Shown here one piece after another: positions 26,148 to 36,264 of a DNA stretch of 64,000 nt. The translations under genes were made by a program, and so were the position numbers. Numbering within the stretch: the first letter of the stretch is position 1; each line of letters begins with the position of its first letter. The stretch spans positions 4,847,001-4,911,000 of the forward strand of contig NZ_CP144906.1 of NCBI RefSeq assembly GCF_036699995.1. The letters run 5' to 3'. The stretch comes from Clostridium beijerinckii. GTDB lineage: Bacteria > Bacillota > Clostridia > Clostridiales > Clostridiaceae. The notes under the pieces are model-generated. The model did no database searches, had not been told where the DNA came from, and saw only the letters and a list, made by a program, of their open reading frames with translations.

Positions 26148-27432
26148 CGAACACACCTCCTAAATTCTTAAAATCATCCCAGAATTGAGGGTATGACTTT
26201 GAAACACATTCATAATCTTTAAGTATAATAGGTTCTTTACACATAGTTGATGCTATAGCCATAGTCATTGCTATTCTATGATCTTTATGACTCCAAACTT
26301 CCACGTTTCCTTTAAGCTCCTTTACACCTTCAATTATCAATCCTTCTTCTTTTTCAATAATTTTAGCACCTAATTTATTAAGTTCTGAAGTTACAGCTGC
26401 TAATCTATCACATTCCTTAATTCTAAGTCTTCCTGCATTTATAATTTCTGTTGTTCCTTCACTTAATGCAGCAACCAATGATACTACTGGGATTATATCT
26501 GGACACTGAGAACCATCAATTATAGTAGACTTAAGTCCAAGACTTGTGCTTCCAATTAAACCATTATCTTTATTATTTAATTTCAATCCCATTCTTTGTA
26601 ATATGTCAATTACTTCTTTATCCCCTTGAAGAGAATCTAGTTTCAAGTCATTAAGCACAACATTACTTGAAAGTGCATCAGCACAGAAGAAGAATGCTGC
26701 TTGTGAGTAGTCACCTTCAACTCTATAATCTATACTCTTATAAATTTGATTTCCCTTTATAATAAATTCTTCATAATTATTATTTATAATTTCTACACCA
26801 AAGTCTTTAATGGCTCTTAAAGTTAAATCAATATATCCTTTGGATTCCATTTCTGTTGTAATTACAATCTTAGAGTCTCCATCTAAAAGAGGAAGCGTAA
26901 ATAATAATCCTGTTATAAACTGTGAGCTAATATTCCCCTCCATTTTAAACTCTCCAGCTTTTAATTTTCCTTCAGTCTTTAAATCAAGAATACCATCTTT
27001 ATAAGAATATTTAATTCCTTGTTCATTAAAAATTTTGTAATAAGTGTCTAATGGTCTCTTTCCTAAATTACCTCTTCCAACAAATCTATTAACTCCATCA
27101 AATAAAGCTGCTATAGGTACTAAAAATCTAAGAGTTGATCCTGACTCGTTGCAATCTATAGTTCTTTGTTCCTTAACTGAATTAGCTTCAATATTTTCCG
27201 GGCTGTTAACTCCATAAACCTCAAGATAATCTTCTTTTTTGGTTATTTTAGCCCCTAATGCTCTCATTGCTTCAATTGTAGCAATAATGTCATCCGAATA
27301 ATCTATATTTGTAACCTTACTAACACCATCTCCAAGAGCTGCGCAAATTACTGCTCTATGTGCCATACTTTTAGATGGTGGTATCTTAACTTCCCCACTT
27401 AATTTTCCAGGATAAATTTTTAAGTTCCCCAT
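26125..27432 (-). CDS. aroA: 3-phosphoshikimate 1-carboxyvinyltransferase (EPSP synthase)
   Basis: This 435-residue enzyme transfers the enolpyruvyl group from phosphoenolpyruvate to shikimate 3-phosphate. PPSKSMAHRAVICAAL near 18-33 and DCNESGSTLRFLVPIAAL near 92-110 are the substrate motifs (LR instead of the glyphosate-relevant motifs of other classes is not informative here); RIKECDRLAAVTSEL and DHRIAMTMAIAS follow. Start ATG has GAGGTAAA. It lies between aroB and aroC, with an 86-bp gap to aroB. Confidence 0.95.
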   Translation of the reverse strand: MGNLKIYPGKLSGEVKIPPSKSMAHRAVICAALGDGVSKVTNIDYSDDIIATIEAMRALGAKITKKEDYLEVYGVNSPENIEANSVKEQRTIDCNESGSTLRFLVPIAALFDGVNRFVGRGNLGKRPLDTYYKIFNEQGIKYSYKDGILDLKTEGKLKAGEFKMEGNISSQFITGLLFTLPLLDGDSKIVITTEMESKGYIDLTLRAIKDFGVEIINNNYEEFIIKGNQIYKSIDYRVEGDYSQAAFFFCADALSSNVVLNDLKLDSLQGDKEVIDILQRMGLKLNNKDNGLIGSTSLGLKSTIIDGSQCPDIIPVVSLVAALSEGTTEIINAGRLRIKECDRLAAVTSELNKLGAKIIEKEEGLIIEGVKELKGNVEVWSHKDHRIAMTMAIASTMCKEPIILKDYECVSKSYPQFWDDFKNLGGVFDEWNVGE

Positions 27433-27518
27433 GATTTTACCTCGCTTTTTTATTCATTGCTTAAGACATACTCAAAAATAACATATCTGCTTGCTAGCCT
27501 ATTTTTTCATATACATCA

Positions 27519-28571
27519 TTAACTAAAAAATTCTACATTTGTTTTTTCTAAATATGATTCTCCAATATTTCTTAATAATACTACTTTTAATACATTATCA
27601 ATATTTTTCTTATCTAATGCTATTGTATCTAAAACTTCCGAGCTATCATCTATTTCAACTTTATAAGGAAGATTGTATTGCACTAGTATCTCTCTTATCT
27701 TTTCACTAACACCTTGATCAGTTAACCCTTTATTTTCTGCAATCTTACTTATTTCATACATTCCTATAGCTACTGCTTCCCCATGTGTAAACTTCTTAAA
27801 GTTATAATATGTCTCTATGGCATGACCTAGTGTATGTCCAAAGTTTAGCAACATTCTCTCTCCAGTATCTTTTTCGTCATTTTCCACAACGCATTTTTTT
27901 ATAAAGCAACATTTGTGGATAATTTTTTCTATATTGTTCATAACCTCTTCTTTATTTTTTAAGCTTTTCAAAAAGTAAAAGAATTCCTTATCTTTTATAC
28001 ATCCATATTTAATAACCTCTGCCATTCCGTCTCTAAAAAATCTTTCACTTAAAGTTTCAAGTACATTTGGATCTATTAAAACTAATTTAGGATGATAAAA
28101 ACTTCCCACTAAATTTTTACCTCTTTCTAAATCTACAGCAACCTTTCCACCTACGCTACTATCAACTTGAGCAAGAAGTGAAGTTGGTATTTGAACAAAA
28201 TCTACACCTCTTAAGAAAGTTGATGCAGCAAATCCTCCAAGATCTCCAATTACTCCTCCGCCTAAAGTTATAATCAAGTCACTTCTTGTAATTTTAAAAT
28301 CTAATAGTTCATTATATATCAAAGGAAGGGTACTAAACGCTTTAGTTTCCTCACCTGGTTCTAGTTCCATTAGCTTAACATCATATCCTGAGTTAATTAA
28401 ACATGATTTTATCCTATCTCCATAATGAGAACCTACATTTTTATCAGTTAGTATAAATATCTTTTTACCTTTAGAAACTTTTTGGATTTCCAGATTCACT
28501 TCATCAATTAATCCTTTTTTAATTATGATTGGATAACTTCTTTCACCAAGTTCAACAACTAAATCTTCCAT
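27519..28571 (-). CDS. aroB: 3-dehydroquinate synthase
   Basis: A 350-residue NAD- and metal-dependent enzyme, the second shikimate step. The cofactor region [20 protein letters not shown] near 103-122, [19 protein letters not shown] near 129-147, NLVGSFYHP, and metal ligands in [11 protein letters not shown] and [11 protein letters not shown] are all in place. Start ATG follows GAGGAGTG. It is the second structural gene of the operon. Confidence 0.96.
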   Translation of the reverse strand: MEDLVVELGERSYPIIIKKGLIDEVNLEIQKVSKGKKIFILTDKNVGSHYGDRIKSCLINSGYDVKLMELEPGEETKAFSTLPLIYNELLDFKITRSDLIITLGGGVIGDLGGFAASTFLRGVDFVQIPTSLLAQVDSSVGGKVAVDLERGKNLVGSFYHPKLVLIDPNVLETLSERFFRDGMAEVIKYGCIKDKEFFYFLKSLKNKEEVMNNIEKIIHKCCFIKKCVVENDEKDTGERMLLNFGHTLGHAIETYYNFKKFTHGEAVAIGMYEISKIAENKGLTDQGVSEKIREILVQYNLPYKVEIDDSSEVLDTIALDKKNIDNVLKVVLLRNIGESYLEKTNVEFFS

Positions 28572-28698
28572 TTATAAACACTCCTCTTGTAATTAAACAG
28601 TTAGCATCATGACTAAGATTACGTTATGACTCTTTTCTATTTTTTAGATACTTGTAATGAGTAATTGTTAATACCAACTGTTCTCTAATTTAATAAAT

Positions 28699-29712
28699 TT
28701 ATATTTCTCTTCCAACAGCCGCTGCAATAACTTTTAACTCTTCCATGAGTTTTGCAAACTTACTTGGCTTTATTGATTGTGGACCATCACATAATGCATT
28801 TTCTGGATCATTATGAACTTCAATAATAAGTCCATCTGCTCCAACTGCAACCGCTGCTTTTGCTAGAGGTTCAACCATCCAGTACTTTCCTGCAGAGTGA
28901 CTTGGATCAATTACTATAGGTAAGTGACTTAATTTTTTAACAGCAGGTACTGCACTTAAGTCTAAAGTATTTCTTGTGTAGTTTTCAAATGTTCTTATTC
29001 CTCTTTCGCACAGAATTACATTTTCATTACCACCAGCCATAATATATTCAGCTGACATTAACCATTCCTCTATAGTTGCTGATAAACCTCTTTTTAATAA
29101 TATCGGCTTGTTAGTTTTGCCAAGTTCCTTTAGTAAATCAAAGTTTTGCATATTTCTAGCGCCAACTTGAATTACATCTACATTTTCAACAAACGTTTCT
29201 ATATCATAAGGAGACATAAGCTCTGTAACTATTGGCAATCCTGTATTTGCTCTTGCTTTCTTTAAAAGTTCTAACCCTTCATATTTCATTCCCTGGAACG
29301 CATATGGTGAAGTTCTTGGCTTAAATGCTCCGCCTCTTAAGAAATTTGCCCCAATTTCCTTAACTTCTTTTGCTATTTCAATGATTTGTTCTTCGCTTTC
29401 AACAGAACATGGACCTGCAATCATTGCTATTTTCTTTCCACCAATTTTAACTCCATTAATATCTACTATTGTATCTTCTGGATGAAACATTCTATTTGCT
29501 TTTTTGAAAGGTTCTTGAACTTTCATAACTCTTTCAACTATTCCATTAGCTGCAACAACCGAAGGATCTATTGCACTTGTATCCCCAACTAATCCCAAGA
29601 TACTAACATCTGATCCAACAACTAGGCTCACTGAAACTCCCTTTGCTTCTAGTTGTTTTGTCAATCTTTCTATTTCTTCCTGCTTTGCTTTTTGCTTTAA
29701 TATTACTACCAT
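28699..29712 (-). CDS. aroF: DAHP synthase, type I-beta, leader-proximal copy
   Basis: A 337-residue paralogue of the distal DAHP synthase with the same architecture: ferredoxin-like domain (1-80, MVVILKQKAKQEEIERL) and catalytic barrel (MIAGPCSVESEEQI, GGAFKPRTSPYAFQGM, LLKRGLSATIEEWL, DPSHSAGKYW). It is the first structural gene after the attenuator, 37 nt behind its U run, with ribosome-binding site AAGGGGG. Being both the pathway entry enzyme and the first gene makes it the main target of the leader control. Confidence 0.95.
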   Translation of the reverse strand: MVVILKQKAKQEEIERLTKQLEAKGVSVSLVVGSDVSILGLVGDTSAIDPSVVAANGIVERVMKVQEPFKKANRMFHPEDTIVDINGVKIGGKKIAMIAGPCSVESEEQIIEIAKEVKEIGANFLRGGAFKPRTSPYAFQGMKYEGLELLKKARANTGLPIVTELMSPYDIETFVENVDVIQVGARNMQNFDLLKELGKTNKPILLKRGLSATIEEWLMSAEYIMAGGNENVILCERGIRTFENYTRNTLDLSAVPAVKKLSHLPIVIDPSHSAGKYWMVEPLAKAAVAVGADGLIIEVHNDPENALCDGPQSIKPSKFAKLMEELKVIAAAVGREI

Positions 29713-29748
29713 TGTATATTGCCCCCTTGCATGTATTTGATTATTGCG

Positions 29749-29783
29749 AAAAAAAAATGGAACTCATGTATAATGAGTTCCAT
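29749..29783 (-). terminator. attenuator terminator in the aromatic operon leader
   Basis: ATGGAACTCAT, loop of 5 nt, ATGAGTTCCAT: a perfect 11-bp stem immediately followed on the minus strand by eight to nine U residues. It stands between the promoter and the first aroF, so it stops transcription before the operon unless prevented. Confidence 0.9.
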
Positions 29784-29861
29784 AAAATATCAATACTGAT
29801 ATATATTACAAACTTATATAAAATATAAAAAACTCATTAAAAAGGTATTTTTCAGTTTTTT
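29757..29861 (-). promoter_or_regulatory. four-segment attenuator (alternative RNA pairings)
   Basis: Read on the minus strand: segment 1 AAAAAACT (29854-29861), segment 2 TAATGAGTTTTTT (29827-29839), segment 3 ATGGAACTCATTA (29771-29783), segment 4 ATGAGTTCCAT (29757-29767). Segments 1:2 pair over 8 bp, 2:3 over 9 bp (TAATGAGTT with AACTCATTA), 3:4 over 11 bp as terminator. A ribosome stalled in the Phe/Tyr run would cover segment 1 and free segment 2 to block the terminator; a ribosome reaching the stop would cover segment 2 and let the terminator form. Confidence 0.78.
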
Positions 29862-29960
29862 GCAAAATAAATAGCCAGCGCTAAAATAAAAGCCCCAGAA
29901 TGTAAAATAAAAAAAGCTATAAAATTTTTGCATAACTGATTTTACAATATCCTTTTCCAT
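29814..29960 (-). CDS. Phe/Tyr-rich leader peptide of the aromatic operon
   Basis: A 48-codon ORF starts at the ATG 29958-29960 with GGAG 7 nt upstream. Residues 13-26 read FYSFFYFTFWGFYF: 11 of 14 are aromatic, and the whole peptide holds 11 Phe, 5 Tyr and 1 Trp. The ORF lies between a consensus promoter and the attenuator terminator and ends at TAA 29814-29816. Its codons 33-36 form RNA segment 1 and codons 41-45 form segment 2. This is the design of amino-acid attenuators such as enterobacterial pheL. No T-box is seen here. A small membrane protein is the alternative reading, but the position and pairings favour a sensor of charged tRNA-Phe/Tyr. Confidence 0.8.
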   Translation of the reverse strand: MEKDIVKSVMQKFYSFFYFTFWGFYFSAGYLFCKKLKNTFLMSFLYFI

Positions 29961-30041
29961 GATTTTCTCCATTTCTAAATTTAATAATTATTTTCACGAA
30001 TATTAATTACAATATTTACATTTAAATTTAATCTTTTTATC

Positions 30042-30069
30042 ATTATAACAAACTATATCTAATTGTCAA
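30042..30069 (-). promoter_or_regulatory. promoter of the aromatic operon
   Basis: Minus strand TTGACA (30064-30069), 16-bp spacer, TATAAT (30042-30047): both hexamers match the sigma-A consensus exactly. The expected start is near 30035, giving a leader of about 320 nt before the first aroF, with room for the leader peptide and attenuator. Confidence 0.88.
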
Positions 30070-30260
30070 TACAAATTAACGCTTTTCAAACAAATATTGC
30101 ATTTTGCAATCAAATAATTAAATATATTGTATTTCTATTAATATTAAATCAATAATTAATATATATTTTTTTCACTTTATCATTTCAGCTTTATAGTATT
30201 TATTCTAAAAATCTAGTTATAAAACTCCTATATAAATATATTAATTGGTTAAATTCTTAT

Positions 30261-30291
30261 AAAAAAACACCTAAATACTAGGTGCTTTTTT
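30261..30291 (-). terminator. terminator of the MFS transporter gene
   Basis: ACACCTA and TAGGTGC with A-runs and T-runs on the two sides form a hairpin (AAAAAACACCTA / TAGGTGCTTTTTT). It directly follows the MFS stop on the minus strand and separates it from the aromatic promoter region. Base composition allows function in both directions. Confidence 0.8.
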
Positions 30292-30304
30292 AGTTAAACG
30301 CTAA

Positions 30305-31471
30305 CTATAATTGCTTAATTGATTGTTTGCTCTTAGGAAGAATCTTAATAGAAACTAGCAAAGAAATTACCATAATTGAGAAACCAACCAGATACATTGC
30401 AGTATATCCAAAATTTCTTTGGATTGTACTAAACATATGTGGGTATACAAAGTTAGCTCCTGCTGATCCCAGCACGCTAACAAATGAATATGTACCAGCA
30501 ACTAGTTCGTCATCAACTACTTCTCTTATATATTTAAATAAAAATGTTAAATAACAACCATACATTAGGCCATGTAATTGATCCCCTAAGACAACTAAAG
30601 GCATAGAACCTGTTGAAAATAAAAGTATTCTAGTAGCTCCTATAAGAAATGCTATTATTAAATATTTCTTAGGTTTTTTATCCTTTAGGTACTTTCCTAC
30701 AAGCATGAATGATATAAATTCAACACATACTCTTGAAAATATAGATTTGCTATATATAGAATTAGCCAAATCAGCATTTCCCGTTATTTCAATTAAATAT
30801 GTTGAATATGCAAATTCTATTGCGGTGTAAGTTCCTATGATTAGAATATTAATTACTCCGAGAATTACTGAATTTTTATTTTTAAATACAGCAATTAATT
30901 TCCCTCTATTGGGATTTCCATCTGCTTCAATATTCTTAAACTTCATAGCTATTAATAATATAACTATACATGACATTATGATTCCTATTATATGCATAGT
31001 TTTAAATCCATATTTTAAAATTATAGTTCCACTTAATAAAACTACGCACCCAAATCCTATGGATCCCCATTTTCTTATTTCTGAATACTCTACATTTTTT
31101 CTAACTGCTATTTCTTCAACATATACTTCATATACATTTCCAATTGTTTGTACTATAATTCCATAAAGAACTGCATAAAAATATATAATAGTCTTGTTAA
31201 CAGACATTAAAAATACTATCATTCCAATAAGTGCGCATAAATGTATGATAATAAATCTTTTTTTGTTTTTTCTCATCGAAAATTTACTTACTAAAAATTG
31301 CTGTGAAAGAATTGCAAATAATGCTCCTATAGATACTACAGTTCCAACTTGACTTAATGATAATCCAACTACTTGATTCAAATATGGTACATAAAAAGTA
31401 GTCACTATACTCGTTACTCCATAATTTATATAAGTAGTCAAGGAATAATAAAACTTTTCTTTGCTTTTCAT
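30305..31471 (-). CDS. MFS transporter, LacY/NupG-like (MFS_1) family
   Basis: A 388-residue integral membrane protein with about 12 helices, starting SLTTYINYGVTSIVTTFYVPYL. The motif SEIRKWGSIGFG near 132-143 and the loop GKYLKDKKPKKY near 257-268 are typical of the group that includes LacY- and PrpT/YwbF-like carriers. I chose the ATG at 31469-31471, spaced 6 nt from GGAG; a TTG four codons earlier would coincide with that site. It stands alone with its own terminator. Substrate unknown. Confidence 0.85.
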   Translation of the reverse strand: MKSKEKFYYSLTTYINYGVTSIVTTFYVPYLNQVVGLSLSQVGTVVSIGALFAILSQQFLVSKFSMRKNKKRFIIIHLCALIGMIVFLMSVNKTIIYFYAVLYGIIVQTIGNVYEVYVEEIAVRKNVEYSEIRKWGSIGFGCVVLLSGTIILKYGFKTMHIIGIIMSCIVILLIAMKFKNIEADGNPNRGKLIAVFKNKNSVILGVINILIIGTYTAIEFAYSTYLIEITGNADLANSIYSKSIFSRVCVEFISFMLVGKYLKDKKPKKYLIIAFLIGATRILLFSTGSMPLVVLGDQLHGLMYGCYLTFLFKYIREVVDDELVAGTYSFVSVLGSAGANFVYPHMFSTIQRNFGYTAMYLVGFSIMVISLLVSIKILPKSKQSIKQL

Positions 31472-31667
31472 ATAATGCTCCAATCCTAATGAATTAAATA
31501 TTTCTCCTATTCACTTCTATTATTAAATTTATATATTAAATTATACTCAGTTAAGAAAAAGTTTCCATAACATTAGCAATTTTGTAAAAATAATTATTTA
31601 AGTTCCATAAAAAGTATTTTTAACACTCGTTTATTTAATAGATATTAAGTAAAATACTTAGGCATAT

Positions 31668-31707
31668 AAAACCACTCTTCTATTTCTTTAAGTAAAAGAG
31701 TGGTTTT
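31668..31707 (-). terminator. terminator of the cardiolipin synthase gene
   Basis: AAAACCACTCTT at 31668-31679 and its exact complement at 31696-31707 form a 12-bp stem with a 16-nt loop, 24 bp after the cls stop. Confidence 0.8.
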
Positions 31708-31730
31708 ATCATAATTTTAAATTTCCTATT

Positions 31731-33164
31731 CTATAATATAGGAGATACCAATCTAATTAAGGACTCTTTAATTTTGAGAGACAAACTCCTACTATCGTAT
31801 ATTTCCCTAGTTATCTCTTCTGAGCACTCCATGTCCTTCATAAACTGCTTTTCTCCATCCTTTGCAATTCTATCGTCATAAATAAATGCATTAACTTCAA
31901 AGTTAAGCTTAAAGCTTCTAATGTCTAAATTAGCTGTTCCTATGCTCATTACTAACCCATCAGCTACTATTGTTTTTGCATGAATAAAACCATTTTGATA
32001 ACTATATATTTTAACACCTGCTTCTAATAATTCTCCCACATAAGAACTTGCTGCCCATTGCATGAAGAAATGATCTGGTTTTCCCGGTATTATAATCCGT
32101 ACATCTACCCCTGATAATGCAGATATTTTTAATGATTCCAATATTGGTGAATCAAGAACTAGATACGGAGTTTCCAAATACAAATTATTCTTAGCATTAT
32201 TAATTAATTTTAAATAAGCATTTCTAATATATTCTTCCTTGTGATCCGGGCCACTAGTTACAATCTGTATTCCCACATCTCCTAAGTCTTTCTTGAATTC
32301 TTTTGCATATTTATTATAATCAATTATTTTTTCACCAGATGCATGACACCAATCCAATAAAAATCTTTCATTTAATGCATTAACTGCCTCTCCCTCTATT
32401 CTTACATGAGTATCTCTCCAAAAGCCAACTTCAGGATCTTCATTTATATATTCTTTTCCAACATTAAACCCTCCAACATAGCCGTACTGACCATCAATAA
32501 CAACTATTTTTCTGTGATTTCTATAATTTATACGAGTATTTATATGTGGTAAAATTCCTGGAAAAAACAGTGAAAACTTCCCACCTGCATTCAAGTATTC
32601 CCTAAGAACTTTTTTACTCAACTTGCGTGATCCCATACTATCTAATAATAATCTAACTTCTAATCCGCTTTTAACTTTCTTAGTTAGTTCATCAAGTATC
32701 TGTTTTCCAATAGTGTCTCCTCTAAATATATAATATTCAACATGAATAAACTTTTTAGCATTTTTTATGTCTTCAATTAACTGACTAAATTTTTCTTTTC
32801 CATTTACATATACATCAATTTTATTATTAGTAGTGTATTTTACGCCAGAATTATTAAAATTTAGCCTCCTTAAATCAGCAAATTTTTCTCCTCCATCATG
32901 ACTGTGTTTATTGGATTTATATGTATCTTTTAAGTTTTTTCTCTTCTTTTCATCAAATTTTATTTTTTCCTTAAAAATCTTTTGTCTGCTTAGATTTTGA
33001 CCAAACATGATGTAAATCACAAATCCAAGGCCAGGTAAAATCATTAATATTAAGATCCATGCCCATGTTGTTGTTGGATCTTTTCTTTCTATAAACACTA
33101 ATGATAAAGAAAAAAGTATATTCAAAACTAAAGTTATAACTGTTAAGCCTAAAAGTATGTTCAT
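31731..33164 (-). CDS. cls: cardiolipin synthase
   Basis: The 477-residue membrane enzyme joins two phosphatidylglycerols to cardiolipin. Two N-terminal helices (about 3-25 and 34-54, with the EERKDPTTTWAWILILMILP-type loop between them as FIERKDPTTTWAW) precede two phospholipase-D domains with HRKIVVIDG near 219 and HAKTIVADG near 398. Length and layout match bacterial Cls. Start ATG follows AGGGATG. Monocistronic, with its own terminator. Confidence 0.94.
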   Translation of the reverse strand: MNILLGLTVITLVLNILFSLSLVFIERKDPTTTWAWILILMILPGLGFVIYIMFGQNLSRQKIFKEKIKFDEKKRKNLKDTYKSNKHSHDGGEKFADLRRLNFNNSGVKYTTNNKIDVYVNGKEKFSQLIEDIKNAKKFIHVEYYIFRGDTIGKQILDELTKKVKSGLEVRLLLDSMGSRKLSKKVLREYLNAGGKFSLFFPGILPHINTRINYRNHRKIVVIDGQYGYVGGFNVGKEYINEDPEVGFWRDTHVRIEGEAVNALNERFLLDWCHASGEKIIDYNKYAKEFKKDLGDVGIQIVTSGPDHKEEYIRNAYLKLINNAKNNLYLETPYLVLDSPILESLKISALSGVDVRIIIPGKPDHFFMQWAASSYVGELLEAGVKIYSYQNGFIHAKTIVADGLVMSIGTANLDIRSFKLNFEVNAFIYDDRIAKDGEKQFMKDMECSEEITREIYDSRSLSLKIKESLIRLVSPIL

Positions 33165-33387
33165 TGATTCACATCCCTATATTAAACTCTTCCCTATTCT
33201 AATATTGTATCATAATAACTTATTCTAAAAAAAATATTATTTGCTTTTTTAGATGTAATATTACTCATAACTAAAAATTAATTTCATTTTTAATAAGAAA
33301 ACTACTACTAATATTATTTCAAATATTGCATAAACAATAAGTAGTAATAAGTTTTTACTATTAAACACATATATATAAGTCAACTTC

Positions 33388-33417
33388 TTGACTTTTTTTG
33401 ATTTCTTAATATATAAT
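33388..33417 (+). promoter_or_regulatory. promoter of leuS
   Basis: TTGACT (33388-33393), 18-bp spacer, TATAAT (33412-33417). The expected start near 33424 is just before the T-box RNA. The 220 bp to the left, up to the cls start, contain no gene. Confidence 0.75.
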
Positions 33418-33433
33418 ATTATTAAAATTTTAT

Positions 33434-33673
33434 ATTGTGCGATGAATAGGAGTACTAGTAATAATTATATCTTAAAGAGAGCTGTTGTTTGGTGTAAAAT
33501 AGCGTTATATTATTATGAACTTGCCTAGGAGCTTACTTGTTAAAAGCAAGTACGGTAAACCCGTTAAAATAATAAGTGAGAAGGATAAATTTGTTTTTTA
33601 TCTCTTCTAATTAAGAGTGGTACCACGGAAATTATGCTTTCGTCTCTTTGTTTTAGAGATGAGAGCTTTTTTA
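33434..33673 (+). ncRNA. T-box leader (leucine) before leuS
   Basis: The T-box core AGAGTGGTACCACGG lies at 33614-33628, followed by the terminator hairpin at 33634-33672 (CTCTTT / AGAGA region ending in a T run). The upstream part fits stem I to stem III of a T-box, beginning TTGTGCGATGAATAGGAG. Uncharged tRNA-Leu should bind and switch the terminator to the antiterminator, turning on leuS. A CTT at 33520-33522 within GAACTTGCC is a possible specifier codon for leucine; this placement is tentative. Confidence 0.93.
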
Positions 33674-33813
33674 ATTTATCCATTATTAATGTATAATTTT
33701 AATATTTTAATTAAAACTTTGTTTTAATAACATATTTTTCAATTATTATAAGTGTTTTTCTTTTATATGCATTATATTGTGCATTTTACATTAAAATTAT
33801 AGGAGGCTATATC

Positions 33814-36264
33814 ATGGCAAATTACGGAACAAAAATTGATGAAAAGTGGCAAAAATTTTGGGAGGAGAATGAGGTTTATAAATTTAATCCTGAAAATTTA
33901 GATAAAAAACTCTATACATTAGAAATGTTTTCTTATCCATCAGGTGCTCAATTGCATGCTGGTCACTGGTTTAACTATGGTCCAACAGATTCATGGGCAA
34001 GACTTAAGAGAATGCAAGGATATAATGTATTCCAACCAATGGGATTTGATGCCTTTGGATTACCTGCTGAAAATTATGCTATAAAAACAGGAATTCATCC
34101 TCAAGATTCTACTTTAAAAAATATTGAGACAATGGAAAAACAATTGAAATCTATGGGTGCTATGTTTAACTGGGAAAACGAAGTTGTTACTTGTCTTCCT
34201 GATTATTATAAATGGACTCAATGGCTATTCTTGAAACTTTACGAGAAAGGTCTAGCTTACAGAAAAAAAGCACCTGTAAATTGGTGTCCATCATGCAATA
34301 CAGTATTAGCTAATGAACAAGTTGTTGATGGTGTTTGTGAAAGATGTAGTACTGAAGTTACAAAGAAAGATCTTACTCAATGGTTCTTTAAAATAACTGA
34401 GTACGGCGATGAATTACTTGATAAATTAGATGGTTTAGATTGGCCTGAAAAAACAAAGTCTATGCAAAAGCACTGGATTGGAAGATCTTATGGTGCAGAG
34501 GTTACTTTCAAAGTCAAGGATTCAGATTTGAAATTCGATGTATTTACTACAAGAGTTGATACTTTAAACGGTGTTACTTATGTAGTTTTAGCTCCTGAAA
34601 ACAAACTAGTTGATGAGTTAACTCTTCCAGAGTATAAGGCTGCTGTTGAAGAATATAAGGAAGCTGCTGCAAAGCAATCTGAAATTGAAAGACAATCAGT
34701 TTCAAAAGAAAAGACAGGAGCATTCACAGGATCTTATGCCATTAACCCTATTAACGGAAAAATAGTTCCTATTTGGATTTCTGATTATGTATTGGCTACT
34801 TATGGTACAGGATGTGTTATGGCAGTTCCTGCTCATGATGAAAGAGATTTTGCTTTTGCAACAAAATTCAATTTACCAATCGAAAGAGTTATAACTGATA
34901 AAGAAAATACTAATCCAGACCTTCCATATTGCGAATATGGAGTACTTGTTAATTCAGGAAAATTCGATGGATTAACAACTGATGAGGCTAAAAAGAAAAT
35001 CGTTGAAGAATTAGAAAAAGATGAATTAGGAGCAATGAAGAAAAACTTCAGATTAAGAGACTGGCTAGTTTCAAGACAAAGATATTGGGGTGCTCCAATT
35101 CCTGTTATATACTGTGATGATTGTGGAATAGTTCCAGTACCTGAAAAGGATCTTCCAGTGAAACTTCCTTACAATGTTGAATTTACGCCAGATGGTAAAT
35201 CACCATTAGGTAAATGTGAGGATTTTGTAAATACAACTTGTCCTCATTGTGGGAAGCCTGCAAAGAGAGAAGCTGATACTTTAGATACTTTTGTATGTTC
35301 ATCTTTTTACTATTTAAGATATGTAGACAATAAAAACGATGATGCACCTTTTGATTCTGAAAAAGTCAACAAAATGCTTCCTGTAGACAAATATGTTGGT
35401 GGACCAGAACATGCTTGCATGCATTTATTATATGCTAGATTCATAACAAAAGCTCTAAGAGATATGGGATATTTAAACTTTGATGAACCATTCTTAAGCT
35501 TAACTCACCAAGGATTGATATTAGGACCAGATGGACTTAAAATGAGTAAATCAAAAGGAAATACTATTTCTCCTGATGATTATATTAAAGAATATGGCGC
35601 TGACGTATTTAGAATGTATTTAATGTTTGGATTTGGTTATACTGAAGGTGGAGCTTGGAGCGACGATGGAATAAAATCTGTTGGCAAATTCGTGGATAGA
35701 ATTGAAAGAATCCTTGAAAATTGCAGAAATATAATAAATTCAAATGAGAGCACTAAAGATTCTATTGATTCAGCTGAAAAAGAATTAAACTTCTGGAAAC
35801 ATAATACTATTAAAGGTGTTACTGAAGACGGAGATAAAATGCAATTTAACACTGCAATAGCAAGACTTATGGAGCTTACAAATGCTCTTAATAAGTACAC
35901 TCAAGAAAATATTAAAAACGCAAACTTCTTAAAAGAAACTATAGTTGATTTCATAAAACTACTTGCACCATTTGCTCCTCACTTTGCTGAAGAGCAATGG
36001 AGCTTACTTGGAAATAATTCAACAATCTTTAATGAAAAATGGCCAGAATTTAATCCTGCTGCTTTAGTTAAAGATGAAGTCGAAATTGCAATCCAAATAA
36101 ATGGTAAAATAAAGACTAAAATCATGGTAGCTTCTAATTTAGATGAAGAAGGTATAAAATCTGCTTCATTAGAAAATGAGACTATTAAAGAAAATACTGA
36201 AGGTAAAACTATAGTTAAAGTTATTGTAATTAAAGGAAGACTTGTTAATATAGTTGTAAAATAA
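33814..36264 (+). CDS. leuS: leucyl-tRNA synthetase
   Basis: This 816-residue class-I synthetase charges tRNA-Leu. The HIGH-type motif is HAGH at 48-51, KMSKS is at 576-580, a zinc-type cluster CPSC...CERC lies near 157-177, and the editing domain with TTRVDTLNG occupies about 220-420. The C-terminal tail matches the bacterial length class. Start ATG follows AGGAGG. It is preceded by its own promoter and T-box and ends at a strong terminator, so it is monocistronic and controlled by leucyl-tRNA charging. Confidence 0.97.
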   Translation: MANYGTKIDEKWQKFWEENEVYKFNPENLDKKLYTLEMFSYPSGAQLHAGHWFNYGPTDSWARLKRMQGYNVFQPMGFDAFGLPAENYAIKTGIHPQDSTLKNIETMEKQLKSMGAMFNWENEVVTCLPDYYKWTQWLFLKLYEKGLAYRKKAPVNWCPSCNTVLANEQVVDGVCERCSTEVTKKDLTQWFFKITEYGDELLDKLDGLDWPEKTKSMQKHWIGRSYGAEVTFKVKDSDLKFDVFTTRVDTLNGVTYVVLAPENKLVDELTLPEYKAAVEEYKEAAAKQSEIERQSVSKEKTGAFTGSYAINPINGKIVPIWISDYVLATYGTGCVMAVPAHDERDFAFATKFNLPIERVITDKENTNPDLPYCEYGVLVNSGKFDGLTTDEAKKKIVEELEKDELGAMKKNFRLRDWLVSRQRYWGAPIPVIYCDDCGIVPVPEKDLPVKLPYNVEFTPDGKSPLGKCEDFVNTTCPHCGKPAKREADTLDTFVCSSFYYLRYVDNKNDDAPFDSEKVNKMLPVDKYVGGPEHACMHLLYARFITKALRDMGYLNFDEPFLSLTHQGLILGPDGLKMSKSKGNTISPDDYIKEYGADVFRMYLMFGFGYTEGGAWSDDGIKSVGKFVDRIERILENCRNIINSNESTKDSIDSAEKELNFWKHNTIKGVTEDGDKMQFNTAIARLMELTNALNKYTQENIKNANFLKETIVDFIKLLAPFAPHFAEEQWSLLGNNSTIFNEKWPEFNPAALVKDEVEIAIQINGKIKTKIMVASNLDEEGIKSASLENETIKENTEGKTIVKVIVIKGRLVNIVVK

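Noticed and set aside
20551..29712. The two DAHP synthase genes as an assembly duplication
   Set aside because: The copies differ throughout, especially in the N-terminal domain, and lie in different contexts within the operon.
29713..30069. T-box or other known riboswitch before the aromatic operon
   Set aside because: No GGTGGNACC core is present on the minus strand; a peptide attenuator explains the leader better.
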